Below, in pieces: positions 50,137 through 61,911 of a stretch of 64,000 nt of DNA. The position numbers and the translations under genes were made by a program. The notes under the pieces are model-generated. The model did no database searches, was not told the DNA's origin, and saw only the letters and a list, made by a program, of their open reading frames with translations. The stretch lies in assembly GCA_914767715.1 (NCBI GenBank), contig OU612070.1:18218025-18282024 (forward strand), in the 5' to 3' direction. Source of the stretch: Membranipora membranacea (taxonomy: Eukaryota > Bryozoa > Gymnolaemata > Cheilostomatida > Membraniporidae). How positions within the stretch are numbered: position 1 is the stretch's first letter; every line of letters begins with the position of its first letter.

Positions 50137-53100
50137 TTAGGAATACAACAAAGTTGTATTTCTTTTGTTTTAGTTGAGTTTATTATTATTATTATTATTA
50201 TTATTATTCGTCTCGCAACACTTTTTGTCGCTTCTATAAGTCAAGAACTACCGGGCAGAATTTGCTGTTACTTGGTCACAACATAGCTCCATATGTTTAG
50301 ATGAGAAATTGCGAAATGAAATTTTAAAATGTTATGTAATACTTGCTAATTACACTAATTAGTGAAGGAGGATTTGCCTTTTTTAACGTTTTTACCCAAT
50401 TTCATTCTGTTATATGTCAAGAACTACTTGGCAGAATTCGATGATATATGGTCACAACATAGTCCCATATGTCAAGATGAGAAATTGCAAAACGAAATTT
50501 TGAAATGTTATGTAATATTTTCTAATTACACTAATTAGTGGAGGATGTTTTTTCGATTTTCTTTTGGTGATATCTTGAGAACAAATCATGCGATTGAGTT
50601 GAAACTTAGGATACAGAGGTTATGGCATATACCGAATCTTATGACATCGTCAATTTTAATGTCACATGATCCGATATACAAAATGGCCGCCATAAACAGG
50701 AAGTGGCTGCCGATTAACAGTTCTTATCATGCGATTGAGTTAAAACTTGGGATATGGGGGTTATGACATATACCGAATCTTATGCCATCATCAATTTTAA
50801 TGTCACATGATCCGATATACAAAATGGCCGCCATAAACAGGAAGTGGCTGCCGATTAACAGTTCTTATCATGCGATTGAGATAAAACTTGGGATATGGGG
50901 GTAATGACATATACCGAATCTTATGACATCATCAATTCTTATGTCACATGACCCGATATACAAAATGGCCGCCATAAACAGGAAGTGGCTGCCGATTAAC
51001 AGTTCTTAACATGCGATTGAGTTAAAACTTGGGATTTGGGGGTTATGACATATACCGAATCTTATGACATCATCGATTTTAATGTCACATGACCTCGATA
51101 TTCAAATCTATTGGTTGTATTCCTTTATATTTGCTTGCAAATATGTTTACCGTTTCTAGTTATTATTATTTTTGCAACACTTTTGTCGCATCTATAAGTC
51201 AAGAACTACCAGGCAGAATTGGATGGAACTTTGTCATAAGATAGTTCCATATGTCTAGATGAGAAATTACTAAATGAGTTTTTGAATCGTTATGTAATAC
51301 TTGCTAATTACACTAATTAGTGAAAGAGGTTTTGCCTTTTTTAACATTTTTACCCAATTTCATTCTGCTATATGTCAAGAACTACTCGGCAGAATTCGAT
51401 GATATATGGTCACAACATAGCCCCATATGTCAAGATAAGAAATTGCAAAACAAAATTTTGAAATGTTATGTAATATTTGCTAATTACACTAATTAGTGGA
51501 GGATGTTTTTTCGATTTTCTTTTGGTGATATCTTGAGAACAAATCATGCGATTGAGTTAAAACTTGGGATATGGGGGTTATGACATATACCGAATCTTAT
51601 GACATCATCAATTTTTGTGTCACATGACATGATATACAAAATGGCCGCCATAAACAGTAAACTGCTGCCAATTAACAGTTCTTATCATGTGATTGAGTTA
51701 AAACTTGGGATTTGGGGGTTTTGACCTATACGGAATCTTATGACATCATCAATTTCAATGTCACATGACCCGATACCCAAAATGGCCGCCATAAACGGGA
51801 AGTGGCTGCCGATTAACAGTTCATTTCATGCTTTTGAGTTAAAACTTGGGATTTGGGGGTTTTGACCTATACCGAATCTTATGACTTCATCAATTTTAAG
51901 GTCACATGATCCGAAATCCAAAATGGCCGCCATAGACAGTAAACTGCTGCCGATTAACAGTTCTCATCATGCGATTGAGTCAAAACTTGGGATATGGGGG
52001 TTTTGGCATATACCGAATCTTATGACATCATCAATTTTAATGTCACATGACCCGAAAACCAAAATGGCCGCCATAGAGTGTTAATTGCTGCCGATTAGCA
52101 GTTCTCATCATACGATTGAGTTGAGACTTGGGATAAGGGGGTTTTGGCATATACCGAGTTTCATTACATCATCACTTATGATGTCACTTGACCTCGATAT
52201 TCAAAATTAATGGTTGTATTCCTTTATATTTGCTTGCAAATATTTTTACCGTTTCTAGTTAGGAATACAACAAAGTTGTATTCCTCTTGTTTTAGTAGGG
52301 TTTATTATTAGGAATACAACAAAGTTGTATTTCTTTTGTTTTAGTTGAGTTTATTATTATTAGGAATACAACAAAGTTGTATTTCTTTTGTTTTAGTTGA
52401 GTTTATTATTAGGAATACAACAAAGTTGTATTTCTTTTGTTTTGGTTGGATTTATTATTATTATTATTATTATTTTTGCAACACTTTTGTCGCATCTATA
52501 AGTCAAGAACTATCAGGCAGAATTGGATGGAACTTTGTCATAAGATAGTTCCATATGTCTAGATGAGAAATTACTAAATGAGTTTTTGAATTGTTATGTA
52601 ATACTTGCTAATTACACTAATTAGTGAAGGAGGTTTTGCCTTTTTTAACGTTTTTACCCAATTTCATTCTGCTACATGTCAAGAACTACTTGGCAGAAGT
52701 CAATGATATATGGTCACAACATAGTCCCATATGTCAAGATGAGAAATTGCAAAACAAAATTTTGAAATGTTATGTAATATTTGCTAATTACACTAATTAG
52801 TGGAGGATGTTTTTTCGATTTTCTTTTGGTGATATCTTGAGAACAAATCATGCGATTGAGTTGAAACTTGGGATACAGAGGTTATGGTATATACCGAATC
52901 TTATGACATCGTCAATTTTAATGTCACATGACCCGATAGCCAAAATGGCCGCCAAAAACAGGAAATGGCTGCCGATTAACAGTTCTTAACATGCGATTGA
53001 GTTAAAACTTGGGATTTGGGGGTTTTGACTTATACCGAATCTTATGACATCATCAATTTCAATGTCACATGACCCGATATCCAAAATGGCCGCCATAAAC

Positions 53101-54584
53101 AGGAAGTGGCTGCCGATTAACAGTTATTATCATGCTTTTGAGTTAAAACTTGGGATTTGGGGGTTTTTACCTATACCGAATCTTATGACTTCATCAATTT
53201 TAAGGTCACATGACCCGAAATCCAAAATGGCCGCCATAGACAGTAAACTGCTGCCGATTATCAGTTCTCATCATGCGATTGAGTCAAAACTTGGGATATG
53301 GGGGTTTTGGCATATACCGAATCTTATGACATCATCAATTTTAATGTCACATGACCCGAAAACCAAAATGGCCGCCATAGAGAGTTAATTGCTGCCGATT
53401 AGCAGTTCTCATCATACGATTGAGTTGAGACTTGGGATAAGGGGGTTTTGGCATATACCGAGTTTCATTACATCATCACTTATAATGTCACTTGACCTCG
53501 ATATTCAAAATTAATGGTTGTATTCCTTTATATTTGCTTGCAAATATTTTTACCGTTTCTAGTTATTATTATTATTATTATTATTATTATTCGTCTCGCA
53601 ACACTTTTTGTCGCTTCTATAAGTCAAGAACTACCGGGCAGAATTTGCTGTTACTTGGTCACAACATAGCTCCATATGTTTAGATGAGAAATTGCGAAAT
53701 GAAATTTTAAAATGTTATGTAATACTTGCTAATTACACTAATTAGTGAAGGAGGATTTGCCTTTTTTAACGTTTTTACCCAATTTCATTCTGTTATATGT
53801 CAAGAACTACTTGGCAGAATTCGATGATATATGGTCACAACATAGTCCCATATGTCAAGATGAGAAATTGCAAAACGAAATTTTGAAATGTTATGTAATA
53901 TTTGCTAATTACACTAATTAGTGGAGGATGTTTTTTCGATTTTCTTTTGGTGATATCTTGAGAACAAATCATGCGATTGAGTTGAAACTTAGGATACAGA
54001 GGTTATGGCATATACCGATTCTTATGACATCGTCAATTTTAATGTCACATGATCCGATATACAAAATGGCCGCCATAAACAGGAAGTGGCTGCCGATTAA
54101 CAGTTCTTATCATGCGATTGAGTTAAAACTTGGGATATTGGGGTTATGACATATACCGAATCTTATGCCATCATCAATTTTAATGTCACATGATCCGATA
54201 TACAAAATGGCCGCCATAAACAGGAAGTGGCTGCCGATTAACAGTTCTTATCATGCGATTGAGTTAAAACTTGGGATATGGGGGTAATGACATATACCGA
54301 ATCTTATGACGTCATCAATTCTTATGTCACATGACCCGATATACAAAATGGCCGCCATAAACAGGAAGTGGCTTCCGATTAACAGTTCTTAACATGCGAT
54401 TGAGTTAAAACTTGGGATTTGGGGGTTATGACATATACCGAATCTTATGACATCATCGATTTTAATGTCACATGACCTCGATATTCAAATCTATTGGTTG
54501 TATTCCTTTATATTTGCTTGCAAATATGTTTACCGTTTCTAGTTAGGAATACAACAAAGTTGTATTTCTTTTGTTTTAGTTGAG

Positions 54585-54624
<40 letters not shown>

Positions 54625-56550
54625 GTCTCGCAACACTTTTTGTAGCTTTTATAAGTCAAGAACAACCGGGCAGAATTTGCTGTTACTTGGTCACAACATA
54701 GCTCCATATGTTTAGATGAGAAATTGCGAAATGAAATTTTAAAATGTTACGTAATACTTGCTAATTACACTAATTAGTGATGGAGGTTTTGCCTTTTTTA
54801 ACGTTTTTACCCAATTTCATTCGGCTATATGTTAAGAACTACTTGGCAGAATTCGATGATATATGGTCACAACATAGTCCCATATGTCAAGATGAGAAAT
54901 TGCAAAACGAAATTTTGAAATGTTATGTAATATTTGCTAATTACACCAATTAGTGGAGGATGTTTTTTCGATTTTCTTTTGGTGATATCTTGAGAACAAA
55001 TCATCCGATTGAGTTGAAACTTAGGATACAGAGGTTATGGCATATACCGAATCTTATGACATCGTCAATTTTAATGTCACATGATCCGATATCCAAAATG
55101 GCCGCCATAAACAGGAAATGGCTGCCGATTAACAGTTCTTAACATGCGATTGAGTTAAAACTTGGGATTTGGGGGTTTTGACTTATACCGAATCTTATGA
55201 CATCATCAATTTCAATGTAACATGACCCAATATCCAAAATGGCCGCCATAAACAGGAAGTTGCTGCCGATTAACAGTTCTTATCAAGCTTTTGAGTTAAA
55301 ACTCGGGATTTGGGGGTTTTAACCTATACCGAATCTTATGACTTCATCAATTTTAAGGTCACATGACCCGAAATCCAAAATGGCCGCCATAGACAGTAAA
55401 CTGCTGCCGATTAACAGTTCTCATCATGCGATTGAGTTGAGACTTGGGATAAGGGGCTTTTGGCATATACAGAGTTTCATTACACCATCACTTATGATGT
55501 CACTTGACCTTGATATTCAAAATTAATGGTTGTATTCCTTTATATTTGCTTGCAAATATTTTTACCGTTTCTAGTTATTAGGAATACAACAAAGTTGTAT
55601 TCCTTTTGTTTTAGTAGGGTTTATTATTATTATTTTTATTATTGCAACACTTTTGGGGCTTCTATAAGTCAAGAACTACCAGACACAATTTGATGAGACT
55701 TGTTCACAACATACCTTCATGTGTCTAGATGAAAAATTTCAATTAGAATTTTTGAAATGTTATGTAATATTGGTTGATTAGACTAATTAGTGGAGGACGT
55801 TTTGACCTTTATATTGATCATATCGTGAGAACGAATCATGCGATTGAGTTAAAACTTGGGATATGGGGGTTATGACATATACCGAATCTTATGACATTAT
55901 TAATTTTAAGGTCACATGACCCGAAATCCAAAATGGCTGCCATAAACAGTAAACTGTTGCCAATTAACAGTTCTTATCATGCGATTGAGTTAAAACTTGG
56001 GATTTGGGGGTTATGACATATACCGAATCTTATGACATTATCAATTTTAAGGTCACATGACCCGAAATCCAAAATGGCTGCCATAAACAGTAAACTGTTG
56101 CCAATTAACAGTTCTTAACATGCGATTGAGTTAAAACTTGGGATTTGGGGGTTTTGACCTATACCGAATTTTATTACATCATCAATTCCAATGTCACATG
56201 ACCCGATATCCAAAATGGCTGCCATAAACAGGAAGTGGCTGCCGATTAACAGTTCTTATCATGCGATTGAGTTAAAAGTTGGGATTTGGGGGTTATGACA
56301 TATACCGAATCTTATGTCATCATCGATTTTGATGTCACATGACCCGAAATCCAATATGGCCGCCATAGACAGTTGATCGCTGCTGATTAGCAGTTCTCAT
56401 CATGCGATTGAGTTGGGACTTGGGATAAGGGGGTTTCGGTATATACCGAGTCTTATGACATCATCAATTATGATGTCGCATGACCTCGATAATCAAATCT
56501 ATTGGTTGTATTCCTTTATATTTGCTTGCAAATATGTTTACCGTTTCTAG
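50137..56550 (+). mobile_element. array segment 5
   Basis: Complete element with head 50139, body 50215, tail a 51159; body 51174 to tail a 52258; four consecutive heads a at 52261, 52310, 52362 and 52411; body 52478 to tail a 53562; body 53598 to tail a 54542; complete element with head 54545, body 54630, tail a 55574; complete element with head 55580, body 55644, tail a 56550. The body 53598-54542 is nearly identical to 50215-51159 (constant offset 3383). The element 54545-55574 matches those at 35200 and 37197. Confidence 0.8.
51160..53562 (+). repeat. segmental duplication, copy 1 (partner 59509-61911)
   Basis: 2403 bp with a constant offset of 8349 to 59509-61911 (landmarks 51881/60230, 52345/60694, 52807/61156, 53044/61393), including the same run of four heads. 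Both ends coincide with CTAG termini. Confidence 0.88.
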
Positions 56551-56690
56551 TTAGGAATACAACAAAGTTGTATTCCTTTTACTTTAGTAGGGTTTATTAT
56601 TAGGAATACAACAAAGTTGTATTCCTTTTGTTTTAGTAGGGTTTATTATTAGGAATACAACAAAGTTGTATTTCTTTTGTTTTAGTTGAG

Positions 56691-56727
<37 letters not shown>

Positions 56728-57536
56728 GTCTCGCAACACTTTTTGTAGCTTTTATAAGTCAAGAACAACCGGGCAGAATTTGCTGTTACTTGGTCACAAC
56801 ATAGCTCCATATGTTTAGATGAGAAATTGCGAAATGAAATTTTAAAATGTTACGTAATACTTGCTAATTACACTAATTAGTGATGGAGGTTTTGCCTTTT
56901 TTAACGTTTTTACCCAATTTCATTCGGCTATATGTTAAGAACTACTTGGCAGAATTCGATGATATATGGTCACAACATAGTCCCATATGTCAAGATGAGA
57001 AATTGCCAAACGAAATTTTGAAATGTTATGTAATATTTGCTAATTACACCAATTAGTGGAGGATGTTTTTTCGATTTTCTTTTGGTGATATCTTGAGAAC
57101 AAATCATCCGATTGAGTTGAAACTTAGGATACAGAGGTTATGGCATATACCGAATCTTATGACATCGTCAATTTTAATGTCACATGATCCGATATCCAAA
57201 ATGGCCGCCATAAACAGGAAATGGCTGCCGATTAACAGTTCTTAACATGCGATTGAGTTAAAACTCGGGATTTGGGGGTTTTGACCTATACCGAATCTTA
57301 TGACTTCATCAATTTTAAGGTCACATGACCCGAAATCCAAAATGGCCGCCATAGACAGTAAACTGCTGCCGATTAACAGTTCTCATCATGCGATTGAGTT
57401 GAGACTTGGGATAAGGGGCTTTTGGCATATACAGAGTTTCATTACACCATCACTTATGATGTCACTTGACCTTGATATTCAAAATTAATGGTTGTATTCC
57501 TTTATATTTGCTTGCAAATATTTTTACCGTTTCTAG

Positions 57537-59508
57537 TTATTATTATTTTTGCAACACTTTTGTAGCTTCAATAAGTCAAGAACTACCAGGCAGAATTGGA
57601 TGGAACTTTGTCATAAGATAGTTCCATATGTCTAGATGAGAAATTGCGAAATGAAATTTTAAAATGTTATGTAATACTTGCTAATTACACTAATTAGTGA
57701 AGGAGGATTTGCCTTTTTTAACGTTTTTACCCAATTTCATTCTGTTACATGTCAAGAACTACTTGGCACAATTCAATGATATATGGTCACAACATAGTCC
57801 TATATGTCAAGATGAGAAATTGCAAAACGAAATTTTGAAATGTTATATAATATTTGCTAATTACACTCATTAGTGGAGGATGTTTTTTCGATTTTCTTTT
57901 GGTGATATCTTGAGAACAAATCATGCGATTGAGTTGAAACTTAGGATACAGAGGTTATGTCATATACCAAATCTTATGACATCGTCAATTTTAATGTCAC
58001 ATGACCCGATATCCAAAATGGCCGCCAAAAACAGGAAATGGCTGCCGATTAACAGTTCTTAACATGCGATTGAGTTAAAACTTGGGATTTGGGGGTTTTG
58101 ACTTATACCGAATATTATGACTTCATCAATTTTAAGGTCACATGACCCGAAATCAAAAATGGCCGCCATAGACAGTAAACTGCTGCCGATTAACAGTTCT
58201 CATCATGCGATTGAGTTGAGACTTGGGAAATGGGGGTTTTGGCATATACCGAATCTTATGACATCATCATTTTTAATAACACATGACCCGAAATCCAATA
58301 TGGCCGCCGTAGAGAGTTAATTGCTGCCGATTAGCAGTTCTCATCATGCGATTGAGTTGAGACTTGGGATAAGGGGGTTTCGGCCTATACCGAGTCTTAT
58401 GACATCATCAATTATGATGTCACATGACCTCGATAATCAAATCTATTGGTTGTATTCCTTTATATTTGCTTGCAAATATGTTTACCGTTTCTAGTTATCA
58501 GTCATACAACTTTTAGTTGTATGACTCTTGTTTTAGTTGAGTTTATTATTATTATTCGTCTCGCAACACTTTTTGTAGCTTTTATAAGTCAAGAACTACC
58601 AGACAGAATTTGCTGTTACTTGGTCACAACATAGCTCCATATGTTTAGATGAGAAATTGCAAAATGAAATTTTAAAATGTTATGTCATACTTGCTAATTA
58701 CATTAATTAGTGACGGAGGTTTTGCCTTTTTTAACGTTTTTACCCAATTTCATTCGGCTATATGTCAAGAACTACTTGGCAGAATTCGATGATATATGGT
58801 CACAACATAGTCCCATATGTCAAGATGAGAAATTGAAAAACGAAATTTTGAAATGTTATGTAATATTTGCTAATTACACTAATTAGTGGAGGATGTTTTT
58901 TCGATTTTCTTGTGGTGATATTTTGAGAACAAATCATGCGATTGAGTTGAAATTTAGGATATAGAGGTTATGGCCTATACCGAATCTTATGACATCGTCA
59001 ATTTTAATGTCCCATGTCCCGTTATCCAAAAATGGCCGCCAAAAACAGGAAGTGGCTGCCGATTAACAGTTCTAAACATGCGATTGAGTTAAAACTTGGG
59101 ATTTGGGGGTTATGGCATATACCGAATCTTATGACATTGTCAATTTTAATGTCACATGACCCGATATCCAAAATGGCCGCCATTAACAGGAAGTGGCTGC
59201 CGATTAACAGTTCTTATCATGCGATTGAGTTCAAACTTTGGATTTGGGGGTTATGACATGTGCCGAATTTGATGAAATCATCAATTTCAATGTCACATGA
59301 CCAGATATACAAAATGGTCGCCATAAACAGGAAGTGGGTGCCGATTAACAGTTCTTATCATGTGATTGAGTTAAAACTTTGGATTTGGGGGTTATGACAT
59401 GTGCCGAATTTGATGACATCATCAAACTTGACGTCACATGACCTTGAAAATTTACATGGTCGGTTGTATGACTTCATATTTGCTCGCAAATATTATTACC
59501 GTTTCTAG
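57537..59508 (+). repeat. segmental duplication, copy 2 (partner 38224-40198)
   Basis: Nearly identical to 38224-40198. The visible length change is one ATT fewer in the leading microsatellite. Immediately followed by the copy of a different block (59509-61911). Confidence 0.88.
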
Positions 59509-61911
59509 TTATTATTATTTTTGCAACACTTTTGTCGCATCTATAAGTCAAGAACTACCAGGCAGAATTGGATGGAACTTTGTCATAAGATAGTTCCATA
59601 TGTCTAGATGAGAAATTACTAAATGAGTTTTTGAATCGTTATGTAATACTTGCTAATTACACTAATTAGTGAAAGAGGTTTTGCCTTTTTTAACATTTTT
59701 ACCCAATTTCATTCTGCTATATGTCAAGAACTACTCGGCAGAATTCGATGATATATGGTCACAACATAGCCCCATATGTCAAGATAAGAAATTGCAAAAC
59801 AAAATTTTGAAATGTTATGTAATATTTGCTAATTACACTAATTAGTGGAGGATGTTTTTTCGATTTTCTTTTGGTGATATCTTGAGAACAAATCATGCGA
59901 TTGAGTTAAAACTTGGGATATGGGGGTTATGACATATACCGAATCTTATGACATCATCAATTTTTGTGTCACATGACATGATATACAAAATGGCCGCCAT
60001 AAACAGTAAACTGCTGCCAATTAACAGTTCTTATCATGTGATTGAGTTAAAACTTGGGATTTGGGGGTTTTGACCTATACGGAATCTTATGACATCATCA
60101 ATTTCAATGTCACATGACCCGATACCCAAAATGGCCGCCATAAACGGGAAGTGGCTGCCGATTAACAGTTCATTTCATGCTTTTGAGTTAAAACTTGGGA
60201 TTTGGGGGTTTTGACCTATACCGAATCTTATGACTTCATCAATTTTAAGGTCACATGATCCGAAATCCAAAATGGCCGCCATAGACAGTAAACTGCTGCC
60301 GATTAACAGTTCTCATCATGCGATTGAGTCAAAACTTGGGATATGGGGGTTTTGGCATATACCGAATCTTATGACATCATCAATTTTAATGTCACATGAC
60401 CCGAAAACCAAAATGGCCGCCATAGAGTGTTAATTGCTGCCGATTAGCAGTTCTCATCATACGATTGAGTTGAGACTTGGGATAAGGGGGTTTTGGCATA
60501 TACCGAGTTTCATTACATCATCACTTATGATGTCACTTGACCTCGATATTCAAAATTAATGGTTGTATTCCTTTATATTTGCTTGCAAATATTTTTACCG
60601 TTTCTAGTTAGGAATACAACAAAGTTGTATTCCTCTTGTTTTAGTAGGGTTTATTATTAGGAATACAACAAAGTTGTATTTCTTTTGTTTTAGTTGAGTT
60701 TATTATTATTAGGAATACAACAAAGTTGTATTTCTTTTGTTTTAGTTGAGTTTATTATTAGGAATACAACAAAGTTGTATTTCTTTTGTTTTGGTTGGAT
60801 TTATTATTATTATTATTATTATTTTTGCAACACTTTTGTCGCATCTATAAGTCAAGAACTATCAGGCAGAATTGGATGGAACTTTGTCATAAGATAGTTC
60901 CATATGTCTAGATGAGAAATTACTAAATGAGTTTTTGAATTGTTATGTAATACTTGCTAATTACACTAATTAGTGAAGGAGGTTTTGCCTTTTTTAACGT
61001 TTTTACCCAATTTCATTCTGCTACATGTCAAGAACTACTTGGCAGAAGTCAATGATATATGGTCACAACATAGTCCCATATGTCAAGATGAGAAATTGCA
61101 AAACAAAATTTTGAAATGTTATGTAATATTTGCTAATTACACTAATTAGTGGAGGATGTTTTTTCGATTTTCTTTTGGTGATATCTTGAGAACAAATCAT
61201 GCGATTGAGTTGAAACTTGGGATACAGAGGTTATGGTATATACCGAATCTTATGACATCGTCAATTTTAATGTCACATGACCCGATAGCCAAAATGGCCG
61301 CCAAAAACAGGAAATGGCTGCCGATTAACAGTTCTTAACATGCGATTGAGTTAAAACTTGGGATTTGGGGGTTTTGACTTATACCGAATCTTATGACATC
61401 ATCAATTTCAATGTCACATGACCCGATATCCAAAATGGCCGCCATAAACAGGAAGTGGCTGCCGATTAACAGTTATTATCATGCTTTTGAGTTAAAACTT
61501 GGGATTTGGGGGTTTTTACCTATACCGAATCTTATGACTTCATCAATTTTAAGGTCACATGACCCGAAATCCAAAATGGCCGCCATAGACAGTAAACTGC
61601 TGCCGATTATCAGTTCTCATCATGCGATTGAGTCAAAACTTGGGATATGGGGGTTTTGGCATATACCGAATCTTATGACATCATCAATTTTAATGTCACA
61701 TGACCCGAAAACCAAAATGGCCGCCATAGAGAGTTAATTGCTGCCGATTAGCAGTTCTCATCATACGATTGAGTTGAGACTTGGGATAAGGGGGTTTTGG
61801 CATATACCGAGTTTCATTACATCATCACTTATAATGTCACTTGACCTCGATATTCAAAATTAATGGTTGTATTCCTTTATATTTGCTTGCAAATATTTTT
61901 ACCGTTTCTAG
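59509..61911 (+). repeat. segmental duplication, copy 2 (partner 51160-53562)
   Basis: Same 2403-bp length as its partner and apparently near-identical throughout. It abuts the end of the copy of 38224-40198 exactly at a CTAG terminus. Confidence 0.88.

Noticed and set aside
28671-61737. Many 60-114-codon frames with MTSSILMSHDP...SKMAAINRKWLP-type peptides
   Set aside because: They are translations of the ~140-bp core repeats. Most copies carry stops at the same place, and no splice or start context supports a protein.
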